From: SAR324 cluster bacterium
GTDB taxonomy: Bacteria; Bdellovibrionota; UBA2361; JAAZON01
Assembly (NCBI GenBank): GCA_012797725.1
Contig: JAAZON010000118.1
Location: forward strand, 1-17,448
Direction: 5' to 3'
DNA length: 17,448 bases
This document shows positions 7,566-15,115 of the stretch, piece after piece. The position numbers were made by a program, and so were the translations under genes. Under the pieces are notes generated by a model. It was not told the DNA's origin and made no database searches. It saw only the letters and a list, made by a program, of their open reading frames with translations. How positions within the stretch are numbered: the first letter of the stretch is position 1; each line of letters begins with the position of its first letter.

Positions 7566-7796
7566 TGAAGGGCATGGCGGATACCCGAAAGAATTCGACG
7601 CTTCCAATCTTAGCAAACTTCTTTCCATTTACGAGCCATACAAAAACCTACACCCCTGTAATGACATTTTTTGAGATTATGGGCTTTAATTGAAGATTTT
7701 GGTGCTTTGCTATTAGGCGTAGTAAATAACTGAAATGTAGCGTAGACAGGTTTATTTTACTTAACTCAACAGATTTTTGAAGATGCGTTTTTTCCT

Positions 7797-7806
7797 GGGG
7801 GGGGGG
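7797..7806 (+). repeat. G10 homopolymer in the ribosome-binding region of the redoxin gene
   Basis: Ten consecutive G, then AATT, then the ATG at 7811. The tract takes the place of the Shine-Dalgarno sequence and sets its spacing. Runs of this kind change length by slipped-strand mispairing in phase-variable genes of other bacteria; that role here is inferred. Confidence 0.6.
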
Positions 7807-7810
7807 AATT

Positions 7811-8419
7811 ATGATTATGAAGTTACTTCCAATAGGTCTTGCAATAGTTTCAGGATTTTTCCCTTTTTTCGCAGGCGCAGAAGTTGGAGTTAAAGCTCCG
7901 GATTTCATTTTGAAAGATACGACCGGAAAAACACACTCGCTTCAGGACTATGGTGACAAAATCATAGTGCTAGAATGGTATAATCCTGGTTGTCCCTTTG
8001 TTAAGAAACATTATGAGTCAGGAAACATGCAGAGCCTTCAATCAAATTATACTTCAAAAGGCGTTGTGTGGCTTTCAATTGTATCAAGTGCCAAAGGGAA
8101 GCAAGGCAACCTGGACCCAGAGGAGCATAATAGGATTCGCAAGGATTGGTATGCCAATGAGATTCCTCTATTGGTAGATGAAGATGGCAAGGTAGGGAGA
8201 CTCTACTCTGCAAAAACAACCCCACACATTTTTATTCTTGCCAGGGATGGAAAGCTAGCATATGAGGGAGCTATTGACGATCATGCTTCAACGAATCCAA
8301 AAGACATCAAGGACTCAAAGAACTATGTTTCAGAAGCTCTTAACGAGATTCTATCAGGTAAATCCGTCAGCACTCCCGAGACTGAGTCTTATGGCTGTAG
8401 TGTGAAGTACGGATCTTGA
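7811..8419 (+). CDS. Exported thioredoxin-fold (redoxin/AhpC-TSA) protein
   Basis: A 202-residue protein with a signal peptide (MIMKLLPIGLAIVSGFFPFF, cleavage near AGA-E at 23/24). The mature part is a thioredoxin fold of the redoxin/AhpC-TSA type: GVKAPDFILKDTTGKTHSLQ, then VLEWYNPGCPFVKKHYE with the active Cys61, then the cis-proline region KTTPHIFILARDGKLAYEG. There is one cysteine in the active motif (GCPFV) rather than CxxC, and a second near the C-terminus (YGCSVKY, Cys196) that may be the redox partner. It probably acts on thiols or peroxides in the periplasm. The start could also be ATG 7817. The G10 tract just upstream is unusual. Specific substrate unknown. Confidence 0.85.
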   Translation: MIMKLLPIGLAIVSGFFPFFAGAEVGVKAPDFILKDTTGKTHSLQDYGDKIIVLEWYNPGCPFVKKHYESGNMQSLQSNYTSKGVVWLSIVSSAKGKQGNLDPEEHNRIRKDWYANEIPLLVDEDGKVGRLYSAKTTPHIFILARDGKLAYEGAIDDHASTNPKDIKDSKNYVSEALNEILSGKSVSTPETESYGCSVKYGS

Positions 8420-8477
8420 GCATAGTAAAATGCTCTTCGGAGAATAATGTCGGGAATTTGTGCGAAGTCACGACATT
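8418..8477. terminator. Hairpins between convergent genes, weak bidirectional terminator candidate
   Basis: GAGCAT (8418-8423) and ATGCTC (8430-8435) form a 6-base stem that begins inside the redoxin stop codon. AATGTCG (8446-8452) and CGACATT (8471-8477) form a second, 7-base stem, with a T-rich CTCTTTTCTC some bases later. Neither has a proper T tract adjoining it, so termination is only a suggestion from the convergent context. Confidence 0.3.
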
Positions 8478-8510
8478 CTGTTTATACGCTCTTTTCTCAT
8501 GATTAATAGT

Positions 8511-9713
8511 TTAGGCAGACTTAAGATAGGGAACTTGAGTTTGTTGCTTGAGCTGATATGTATTGTTCGAGAAGACATCTTGAAGTCCACCAACATAGGC
8601 TTGTAAGACCCCAGCACTGATCTTCCCCTCTTGAGCAAGGCTCATTAATCCTTGGACTAATAGCTCAGGGCTTGCATTAAATTGAGAATAAATAGCCCGA
8701 ACATTGTCAAAGGCCTTTTGAACATCACCATCTGCGTTGCTTATTGCTGCGTTGACAAAGTACCCAACAAAAGAAGTTTGAAGCTTTTCGTTAGCGCCAG
8801 TTGCGACGGCTAAAAGAGGATTCAACAAACCAATCATGTCACCGACCAAAGGATGACTCATGTCCATTTCGTATGGACGTCTTCCTCCATATTCTTTTTT
8901 GGGGCCGCCATCGATGCCAATGTCGTAGCGAGTGCCATCAGCTAGTCCTATTGTCCAGTTTTTATCAATGACCCCAGCTTCAATAAGCCCTTCTCGGAAC
9001 TTGTCTCGCATCTTTTGATCAAGAGGTTTCTTGCTACCAAAAAGAGTGGAGCAAAATCCAACAATGCCACCGATAGCTCCTCCTAAGAGTGTGCCAAGTC
9101 CTGGAATGAAGCTTCCAATACCAGCTCCTGTTGCAACACCGGAAATAGCGGCGTTTAAGGGTGAAGCCTTTCCCCAGGTCTTTATGAGGTTATAAAGACC
9201 GACAGCAGAGCCTACAATGCTTGTGGCCAGGCCAAGGATAGAGGAACCTCCAGTTGTTGCCGCCTGACTGCTGGTACTTAATCCCGCATCCATAGTGCAC
9301 ATAGCTTCTTGTGCGCTTGATAAACCAATTAATTGCTCAATCGTTTGAAGCTCAGGAGATAAGTTACTCAATCCTAATTGAAAACCCTTACTGACTGCTT
9401 GAGCACTAATACCTCCTGGCATTGCTCCCCCAGAGGCAATAATAGCCGGAAGGTTATATGCTACATTTTGAGCTTCTGACAATGCCATAAAGCGTTCTGG
9501 TTTGAATAATGAACTAAACCACTTTCCAGCACTTTGTATAAAATTCTTAAAGTTATACTCTTCTGCCTTTTTGCCTATATTTGAAAAAAGTCCGCTTAAA
9601 GAACTTTGAGATTTATTTGATGCAGAGGCTCTGTTCTGGTAACTCCTTCCAGAGGAGAAAAATGGATTGATATATTGGTAGGTACCGAAATTGTTAATCT
9701 GATTTATTGGCAT
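8511..9713 (-). CDS. Large glycine-zipper orphan protein
   Basis: A 400-residue protein that I do not recognise. The first 45 residues are polar, rich in Asn, Ser and Gln, and carry no signal peptide. Residues about 155-178 form a hydrophobic helix (SSILGLATSIVGSAVGLYNL). Residues 187-226 form a glycine-zipper hairpin (ISGVATGAGIGSFIPGLGTL, then LGGAIGGIVGF) ending in a basic FGSKKP. Such hairpins occur in pore-forming toxins, membrane-inserting effectors and phage tail or injection proteins. A small domain follows with GLIEAGVID, WTIGLADGTRYDIGIDGG and MDMSHPLVGDM; the C-terminal quarter is helical. GAGAG about ten bases before ATG is the ribosome-binding site. It lies 70 bases downstream of a second glycine-zipper gene on the same strand. 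No immunity gene, transposase or secretion gene is adjacent. Confidence 0.7.
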   Translation of the reverse strand: MPINQINNFGTYQYINPFFSSGRSYQNRASASNKSQSSLSGLFSNIGKKAEEYNFKNFIQSAGKWFSSLFKPERFMALSEAQNVAYNLPAIIASGGAMPGGISAQAVSKGFQLGLSNLSPELQTIEQLIGLSSAQEAMCTMDAGLSTSSQAATTGGSSILGLATSIVGSAVGLYNLIKTWGKASPLNAAISGVATGAGIGSFIPGLGTLLGGAIGGIVGFCSTLFGSKKPLDQKMRDKFREGLIEAGVIDKNWTIGLADGTRYDIGIDGGPKKEYGGRRPYEMDMSHPLVGDMIGLLNPLLAVATGANEKLQTSFVGYFVNAAISNADGDVQKAFDNVRAIYSQFNASPELLVQGLMSLAQEGKISAGVLQAYVGGLQDVFSNNTYQLKQQTQVPYLKSA

Positions 9714-9783
9714 AATAATGGTCTCTCAAAATTTTATGTTGAAAGCTTTTTCTCTATCTAAATACATCCAGGATCTGTTGATT

Positions 9784-10347
9784 TCAGGGCCAACCCATAC
9801 TTTCTTTGATCCATTCACCACTGCGACTGAGTAGATCAGACGCAAAATTGCCTACCTTAGTTATGCCCCACTCAGCCAATTGGGGTCCAAAGACTAGGCC
9901 GAGTCCGCCAAGGGCCAAGACTCCAGCAAGTCCCACCGGACCTCCAAGCGCAAGGCCAAGACCGCTATACATTAGAGTTGCTCCCCCTATAGCCGCAGAA
10001 CTTGCTGAGCGAGCCACCATGTTAAGTGCCTTTCTTGCACTTAGTGAAGAAATTCGGCCATTGTCACAAAGTTCTTGTCTAGCAGTGCCCATAAAGTCAT
10101 AAAAACCTGTGAAATGGTTAAGCAGTTGTCCTCGGATGTTCTCTCTGTCGGGTAGTCGCTCCTCGAAGAATGGAGCAAGCACAGAGTCTATGTAGTTTTC
10201 GTTTTCACATTGCCATTCATGCCCCTGTACTTCAAACCGTTGAGTACGCTCTAGTCTTTGCCCATAGCCATAGTCGTAATCTGATGAATAATAGTAATCT
10301 GGGATGTCGTTGTTATAGTCAGCCAATAAATAGTCAATAGATGCCAT
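9784..10347 (-). CDS. Small glycine-zipper orphan protein
   Basis: A 187-residue protein of unknown family. The N-terminus is strikingly rich in Asp and Tyr (DYNNDIPDYYYSSDYDYGYG, residues 10-29) and looks disordered. Residues 45-110 are soluble and helical. Residues about 113-156 form a long hydrophobic, glycine-rich hairpin (SAAIGGATLMYSGLGLALGG, then PVGLAGVLALGGLGLVFG). The tail is amphipathic (LLSRSGEWIKESMGWP). There is no signal peptide. A strong GGAGG four bases before ATG fixes the start. It is upstream of, and probably cotranscribed with, the larger glycine-zipper gene. The two may form a membrane-inserting pair, which is inference from composition and proximity only. Confidence 0.7.
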   Translation of the reverse strand: MASIDYLLADYNNDIPDYYYSSDYDYGYGQRLERTQRFEVQGHEWQCENENYIDSVLAPFFEERLPDRENIRGQLLNHFTGFYDFMGTARQELCDNGRISSLSARKALNMVARSASSAAIGGATLMYSGLGLALGGPVGLAGVLALGGLGLVFGPQLAEWGITKVGNFASDLLSRSGEWIKESMGWP

Positions 10348-10779
10348 AGAACCTCCATTGAATTGAATGTAAATATCTTCGTTGCAGTGATGAAGAAGAT
10401 GTATCTAAAAAGCGTATCGTTAAAAATGGGTAAAAGTTTCCAATTAATTTTGAAATTGTCTTGATTAAACATATTCTTTGTTTTTTAAGAGGCCAATATT
10501 GAGTAAGCGTATAATGTCTTTGTCTACTTAAGGGCGTGCAATGTTTAACCACCAATCTTCCGGGCGTGCTAGTCAAATTGTCATGATGTGTTGCGTAAGC
10601 CAAGCAATCTGCTTAAGGGGTTCATGTTCTTCGGGCAATCAGGCCCAAGCTATTAAAGATTCGCTCGATTTCTTTTGAGTCTCGAATAATAGCCTTAACC
10701 ACATTCGTCCTCATGGCCTGTAAGAAAAGGCGGTTAAATCACATTCGCTCAGAGATTTGGAATTCTGAAAAGAAACGAA
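10348..10779. other. Gene-free stretch between the glycine-zipper genes and tRNA-Cys
   Basis: No convincing gene in any frame. It must contain the promoter of the glycine-zipper pair, but I cannot place it confidently. The clearest structure is an imperfect 45-base hairpin at 10649-10693: GCTATT/AATAGC as outer stem, ATTCG/CGAAT as inner stem with a four-base bulge, and CTC/GAG at the tip. It may be an RNA element or a transcript end; there is no T tract beside it. Confidence 0.35.
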
Positions 10780-10852
10780 AGGCCCGTACCGGATTCGAAC
10801 CGATGATGACGGTTTTGCAAACCGTTGCCTTAGCCAACTTGGCGAACGGGCC
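10780..10852 (-). tRNA. tRNA-Cys (anticodon GCA)
   Basis: A 73-base cloverleaf on the - strand. Acceptor GGCCCGT pairs with ACGGGCC. The D arm is GCCAAGTTGGCTAAGGC. The anticodon stem ACGGT/ACCGT carries loop TTGCAAA, giving GCA. The T arm is ATCGG-TTCGAAT-CCGGT. The discriminator base is U, as usual for tRNA-Cys. CCA is not encoded (TTTCG follows), so it must be added by the CCA-adding enzyme. Confidence 0.96.
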
Positions 10853-11159
10853 ATTATTGTTACTAGAGCATTATAACTCAAAACTTTGAACTTGAGAGAC
10901 TTACCTTTATACAGCGAGCGAAGAATTGGTGCAAACCTGGAAGGCTTCAATGGGGATCAGTTATTTATTGAAGAAAGAAGAAAAAGGGGCGCTTGTAAAA
11001 GAAAAAACGGGATCCAAGAGCAGGTGCCAAGCTAACCCACTGAATATACTTATCTTTTGCTCTCATAATTTCTAAATTATTTAGGCACCAGATCTAAAAA
11101 AATTAAATTTCATACCGATGTTGTTAACATTAGGCATGACACCATCCTTTCTGCGAGTA

Positions 11160-11191
11160 GGGGCGATTCGGCGTTGGATCGTCCCTTTTTT
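11160..11191 (+). terminator. Intrinsic terminator with no obvious gene upstream
   Basis: GGGGCGAT (11160-11167) pairs with ATCGTCCC (11178-11185), an eight-pair stem with one G-T, a ten-base loop and a T6 run (11186-11191). The orientation is +. The only + strand sequence before it is the untranslated 10853-11159 stretch, since tRNA-Cys is on the other strand, which hints at an unannotated + strand RNA. Confidence 0.7.
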
Positions 11192-11284
11192 GTATTTGCA
11201 TAAATCGCTCTTTTCTCTCTTCATAATAAAATTCAGCACCTTTACCTAATAATCTTGCTTAAGTTGCAGTTATCTTTTTCTGTG

Positions 11285-11323
11285 GTTAAATAGGCTATTA
11301 GTTAGCGCTGCGTTAAATAGGCT
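11285..11323. repeat. 12-base direct repeat pair upstream of the ferredoxin gene
   Basis: GTTAAATAGGCT occurs at 11285-11296 and again, perfectly, at 11312-11323, a 27-base period. The copies may be a regulator's tandem site or chance. Confidence 0.5.
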
Positions 11324-11502
11324 TTTCTGTTTTCGCTAGCCAGTGCCAAAGCAGCACTTTTGACGGTAGGGAGCCAAATAATAAGGAAACTCCTGCTGGC
11401 GACATAGCGATGAACTAGCAGCCGACAGCACAAAAAAGGATGAGAAAACTTGTTCGACAACGTAATAGTTTGCATTACACCCTCATCTAAAGGGGACTAA
11501 TT

Positions 11503-11832
11503 ATGACTTATGTTATAACTAAAGCATGCATTGGAACCAAAGATCGTTCCTGTGTCGAGGTTTGCCCGGTTGACTGCTTCTACAATATTGCAAAGAAAGA
11601 ATATAACGATAAATACGGTGTTGAAGCAAAAGGGGACGATTACGGGATGCTTATGATCGATCCGGATGAGTGTATTGATTGTGGGGCTTGTGAAGCCGAG
11701 TGTCCAACAGGCTCAATATTTCAGGACTCCAACGTCCCAGATGACTTAAAGGAATTTATTGAGTATCCAGAAAAAGAACTCTCGCAACTTTCCGATGAAG
11801 AGAAAGATAATATTCGCTGCACATCGAAATAG
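11503..11832 (+). CDS. fdxA: 7Fe-8S-type ferredoxin with an internal insert
   Basis: A 109-residue electron carrier of the cytoplasm. Cysteines fit the seven-iron pattern: Cys9-x7-Cys17-x3-Cys21-Pro ([14 protein letters not shown]), then [12 protein letters not shown] (Cys57, 60, 63, 67). By analogy with Azotobacter ferredoxin I, Cys9, Cys17 and Cys67 would bind the [3Fe-4S] cluster and Cys21, 57, 60 and 63 the [4Fe-4S] cluster; Cys25 would be the free cysteine. Between the two motifs there are about 20 more residues than in the classical protein ([20 protein letters not shown]). The acidic tail is typical. AGGGG eight bases before ATG is a strong ribosome-binding site. It is followed 21 bases later by dacB. 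Redox partner unknown; fdxA is the usual family name. Confidence 0.87.
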   Translation: MTYVITKACIGTKDRSCVEVCPVDCFYNIAKKEYNDKYGVEAKGDDYGMLMIDPDECIDCGACEAECPTGSIFQDSNVPDDLKEFIEYPEKELSQLSDEEKDNIRCTSK

Positions 11833-11853
11833 TTAAATTCTCAGGGCAAGTCC

Positions 11854-13242
11854 GTGGATCCAGAAAGATTTCGTCCGATTATTCGCATACTTTTTCTGTT
11901 GGCGATTTTTCTCAGCAATGCCAATTCCGAAGCTTTAGAAAGAAAAGACGCGGAGCAGAAAACCAAGTATGAGATGGCCTTTGCGTTATTTGACTTGGAA
12001 GGGAAACGGTTTGTTGAGACACATAATGAAGAATCCCCTCTAATGCCAGCAAGCACTCAAAAGCTAATCTTAAGTGCAGCAGCCCTAAAAAGCTTGGGCC
12101 CTGAATATAGATTCAGAACGGAATTCTTCGGACATCTTTCAGATAATGGGACAATCCCTTTGCTACATGTAAGAGGTGGTCATGCTCCAGATCTGACAAT
12201 CGAAGAAATATGGAAAATAACTCGACGCCTAAAGGAACAAGGCGTGAGGAAAATTTCGTCAATTTATCTTGATGCATCTAGAGCACCTGATCCGAAACCA
12301 AGAAGCGGCATGCATGCTTATGAGGGCCCCTCCGGTGCCTTATCTGTGAATTTCAACGCGGTGGCTTTTGAAATTTGTCCTGCGAACGCGGGTGAAAGAG
12401 CAAGAATTAGTTTGAATCCTCCAGAAGCTGATTTGGAATATGTTTCCAGCGTTAAGAGTATCGACACAGGTGAGTTGGCATCATTTCAAGTTAAAGATAT
12501 GCCATGCAAGAGAAAAACAGCTTTACAGTGTGTTTCATTGAGTGGTCAAATTGCAGTAGGCACTGGATGTCAAATTGATTATGTTAGTGTCTCTAGTCCA
12601 ACTCGCTATTTTGAAAAATTGTTTACACACCTCCTTAGAAGTAATGGAATTGGAGTTCCTTCTGAAGCAATTGAGGCAGTGCCTGATCAAAAGCTCCCTC
12701 TCTTATATTCGCATGTATCTAAACCTCTTCGCCAAATATTGGATGATTTAAATCATTTCAGTACGAATTTTATTGCGGAGCAGATTCTTGCTGCTCTTGG
12801 AGAAGATGTTGATGGAAGCATGAAGCGTTCGAGGGGTTTGGAGCGATTACTTCAGTATCTGGAATCATTGGGAGGATCAATACAAAAAGTGAAGCTCGTC
12901 GATGCTTCAGGATTAAGCAAGGACAATAGGTTAACAGCGGGAATTCTGGTAAGGATACTTTCAGATATGTATCATGACTCAAAAATTAAGCCGGAATTTC
13001 TTAATTCGCTTTCAATAAACGGTCTTAGCGGAACACTCAAAGAACGTAATTTTGGCCTTTCTCCTGGGGCTTTCAGGGGAAAAACCGGAACCCTTGATGG
13101 GGTTATGGCTCTTGCGGGATATCTTGAGGGAAAGGGTGGGAAGATCTATGCCCTTGCCCTAATACAAAATGGATTTGATAATAGAGAGCGAGCTCTTGCG
13201 CTTGAGTTAGAAAAAGTGCAAGAAGCAGTGCAAAAAGAGTGA
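11854..13242 (+). CDS. dacB: D-alanyl-D-alanine carboxypeptidase/endopeptidase (PBP4, peptidase S13)
   Basis: A periplasmic penicillin-binding protein that removes terminal D-Ala and cleaves peptide cross-links in peptidoglycan. All three active-site motifs are present: SxxK as Ser67-Thr-Gln-Lys70 (PASTQK), SxN as Ser303-Thr-Asn305 (FSTNF), and KTG at 410-412 (RGKTGTLDG). The S13 signature VDASGLSKDNRLTA is at about 349-362. The large insert between SxxK and SxN characteristic of PBP4 is present. The start is GTG 11854 with a weak AGGG upstream; residues 8-26 form the signal peptide (IIRILFLLAIFLS, likely cut after the ANS/SEA region). The length of 462 is normal. It sits between the ferredoxin gene and a lytic transglycosylase gene on the same strand. 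Confidence 0.93.
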   Translation: MDPERFRPIIRILFLLAIFLSNANSEALERKDAEQKTKYEMAFALFDLEGKRFVETHNEESPLMPASTQKLILSAAALKSLGPEYRFRTEFFGHLSDNGTIPLLHVRGGHAPDLTIEEIWKITRRLKEQGVRKISSIYLDASRAPDPKPRSGMHAYEGPSGALSVNFNAVAFEICPANAGERARISLNPPEADLEYVSSVKSIDTGELASFQVKDMPCKRKTALQCVSLSGQIAVGTGCQIDYVSVSSPTRYFEKLFTHLLRSNGIGVPSEAIEAVPDQKLPLLYSHVSKPLRQILDDLNHFSTNFIAEQILAALGEDVDGSMKRSRGLERLLQYLESLGGSIQKVKLVDASGLSKDNRLTAGILVRILSDMYHDSKIKPEFLNSLSINGLSGTLKERNFGLSPGAFRGKTGTLDGVMALAGYLEGKGGKIYALALIQNGFDNRERALALELEKVQEAVQKE

Positions 13243-13269
13243 GAATGTTTTTGACTTGGTGCAGTCCGC

Positions 13270-14889
13270 ATGTTTTGTCGTACCCCACAAATCATTGGCT
13301 TTGTAATATGTATTCTTCTATTTGCCTTGCCAGGTTTCTCTGATTCTCAGCAGAATATAAATTCACAATTTCGAGTCCCAGCTCTTCTAAGAGATCGGGT
13401 TGATTTTTGGATTGATGTATTTACCAAATATGGAGAGCATCAAAAGATTGTTCATCATCGACTCTACCCCCAGGTCGTCTTTGGCATTCTTGATTTTACT
13501 AAAGAGGCCAAGGAGCTTGATTCAATTGAACTCGCGAGGCTCAAAAAGGCTCAAGAGGAGAATGCAATAGAAAGCATCAAAGAAGCATTGCGCGGGTTAG
13601 CTGATGGGAAAAAGCCCTCAAATCTTGTTGAGAAATATGTCTTCAAATCAATGTCAGCTATTCGGGGAGGTAGGGAGAAATATTTAGATGTCCTCAATAA
13701 AGATTTAGTTCGTACCCAGACAGGTATTAAGGAAAAAACGATTGAGGCGCTAAAACGCTCTGGTCGTTACATGCATTTCATAGAAGATATTTTTGTGAAT
13801 GAATTTGGCTTACCTAAAGAGATAACTCGATTACCCCTGATAGAATCAACATTTAATTATGAAGCATATAGTTCAGCAGGAGCCGCCGGACTTTGGCAGT
13901 TTATGCCTCAGACTGCAAAAAGTTTTGGGATGCGTGTGAATAAATTTGTTGATGAGAGGCGGGATCCCATTATTGCCTCACGAGCTGCAGCAGAATATAT
14001 AAAAAGAGCCTACAATAGGCTTGGGAATTGGCCGCTTGCAATCACATCTTATAACCATGGTGTTACGGGAGTACTTCGTAAAATGAACCAGGAGGGAACA
14101 AGGGATCTTGCTCGTGTGATAGAAAGCGGAGAAAGAAATCCATTTGGTTTTGCATCAAGCAATTTCTGGCCAGAGTTTCTTGCAGCGGTTGAGATCTATG
14201 CGAACAGGCAGCAATATTTCCCAGGCTTGGAATTGGATCCTCCTCTTTATTTAAGTGAGCGAAGGTTGGAAACGTCAATTCCTATTCAGGATATTATAAG
14301 ACAAACAGGAGTAAGCAGCGAAAAACTTCGATTGGCAAACTATGCATTAAGTGAATTAGTTTGGCAAGGGCGAGCTCCTGTCCCGGTTGGCTATATATTA
14401 AGAGTTCCGGAAAATTATGCCTCTCAACTTAGTCGTGCAGCACTGAAGGCGACTGCAGAAGCGAAGGTCAATACGAGGTCTATCCCTTCAAGTTTAGTTT
14501 ATGGTGGTGCGAATCATACAGTCAGGAAGGGAGACACTCTTCTGTCAATCGCAAAAAAGTATGATACAACCGTAAGTGACCTAATTGCGCTCAATAAGCT
14601 AAAGGGAAAGCAAATCAAGATAGGGCAAGTTCTTAGTGTTAAAACACCCCAAAAGAGACAGGACTCTGCAAAGTGGACATCAATGGATGAGCCAAGTTCG
14701 GTTGTTACTAAGAAGAGCACAAGTGAATTCACCCCTAAACCACCAAAAACAAAATTCTATAGAGTTGAAAAAAGAGACACACTTTCTTCGATTGCAAAGA
14801 AGTTTAATGTAAATATCGATGCCATAAAAAAAGCAAATGGAATGTCAAGCTCGAATGTCAAAGCAGGACAAATGCTAAAAATTCCTTGA
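13270..14889 (+). CDS. mltD: MltD-like lytic transglycosylase with two LysM domains
   Basis: Cleaves the glycan strand of peptidoglycan in the periplasm, forming 1,6-anhydro ends. A signal sequence (IIGFVICILLFALPGF, about 8-23) is followed by a helical region, then the SLT domain at about 165-310: catalytic Glu192 in RLPLIESTFNYEAYS, then AGAAGLWQFMPQTAKSFGM, RDPIIASRAAAEYIKRAY and ITSYNHGVTGV. Two LysM peptidoglycan-binding domains close the protein, at about 415-458 (HTVRKGDTLLSIAKKY) and 495-538 (YRVEKRDTLSSIAKKF), joined by a Ser/Lys/Pro-rich linker. There is no lipobox, unlike E. coli MltD. The ribosome-binding site before ATG 13270 is weak. The gap to dacB is 27 bases, so the two are probably cotranscribed. 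Confidence 0.92.
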   Translation: MFCRTPQIIGFVICILLFALPGFSDSQQNINSQFRVPALLRDRVDFWIDVFTKYGEHQKIVHHRLYPQVVFGILDFTKEAKELDSIELARLKKAQEENAIESIKEALRGLADGKKPSNLVEKYVFKSMSAIRGGREKYLDVLNKDLVRTQTGIKEKTIEALKRSGRYMHFIEDIFVNEFGLPKEITRLPLIESTFNYEAYSSAGAAGLWQFMPQTAKSFGMRVNKFVDERRDPIIASRAAAEYIKRAYNRLGNWPLAITSYNHGVTGVLRKMNQEGTRDLARVIESGERNPFGFASSNFWPEFLAAVEIYANRQQYFPGLELDPPLYLSERRLETSIPIQDIIRQTGVSSEKLRLANYALSELVWQGRAPVPVGYILRVPENYASQLSRAALKATAEAKVNTRSIPSSLVYGGANHTVRKGDTLLSIAKKYDTTVSDLIALNKLKGKQIKIGQVLSVKTPQKRQDSAKWTSMDEPSSVVTKKSTSEFTPKPPKTKFYRVEKRDTLSSIAKKFNVNIDAIKKANGMSSSNVKAGQMLKIP

Positions 14890-14968
14890 TGCGCGATAAT
14901 TCTTAATCTGAGAATCCACTTTGCATATCTCGAAGTATCTCTGTGGCATTCTGCAACCTGTTTAACTA

Positions 14969-14990
14969 CTTGTCGGCCGACTGAGTCTGC
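14969..14990. repeat. Diverged 22-base direct repeat, copy 1
   Basis: CTTGTCGGCCGACTGAGTCT, ending GC, matches 15227-15248 at 19 of 22 positions. Read on the - strand this copy encodes QTQSADK followed directly by a stop. It lies on the left side of the palindromic element. Confidence 0.6.
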
Positions 14991-15014
14991 TTAATAGGAA
15001 TTATGTAGCCGTTT

Positions 15015-15115
15015 ACGTCATTGCGAGGGCACATAGTGCCCGTGGCAATCTCATGAAGTATACTTATACATGAGATTGCCATGCCCCTCGCTACGCTCGG
15101 TGCTCGCAATGACGT
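15015..15115. mobile_element. REP/MITE-like 101-base palindromic element
   Basis: Outer arms ACGTCATTGCGAG (15015-15027) and its complement (15103-15115) are perfect over 13 bases. Inner arms TGGCAATCTCATG (15043-15055) and its complement (15069-15081) are also perfect over 13. The middle segments of the two halves differ: the left one, GGCAC-ATA-GTGCC (15028-15040), is itself a hairpin, while the right is 21 bases of unrelated sequence. Sequences with TCATTGCGAG ends and an internal GGCAATC occur as interspersed palindromes in many bacteria. No clear target duplication was seen. It encodes nothing and would need a transposase elsewhere. Confidence 0.75.

Larger units (their letters stand above)
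10853..11502. other. Long gene-free stretch with terminator and hairpin-rich segment
   Basis: These 650 bases hold no convincing protein gene. A good intrinsic terminator sits at 11160-11191. Upstream of it GGTGCC and GGCACC (about 11023 and 11083) could close a stem. Downstream, 11337-11450 contains several local complementarities: AGTGC/GCACT, GGAG/CTCC, GCCAG/CTGGC and CTGCT/AGCAG. The ferredoxin promoter must lie near the right end, where GTAAT/ATTAC (11462-11466, 11474-11478) form a short inverted repeat. One or two small RNAs or a 5' leader are possible; I matched no known RNA family. Confidence 0.45.

Noticed and set aside
7486..7674. 62-codon frame after the protease His motif, as a further frameshifted part of the protease
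   Set aside because: The protease frame already ends naturally at 7565, and the text of this frame shows no C39 feature.
10853..11502. tmRNA, RNase P RNA, SRP RNA or a known riboswitch
   Set aside because: I looked for their hallmark conserved strings and found none; only local hairpins and a terminator are supported.
13270..14889. Lipoprotein anchoring of the MltD-like enzyme
   Set aside because: The signal region has no lipobox cysteine after its hydrophobic core; Cys3 and Cys14 are in the wrong place.
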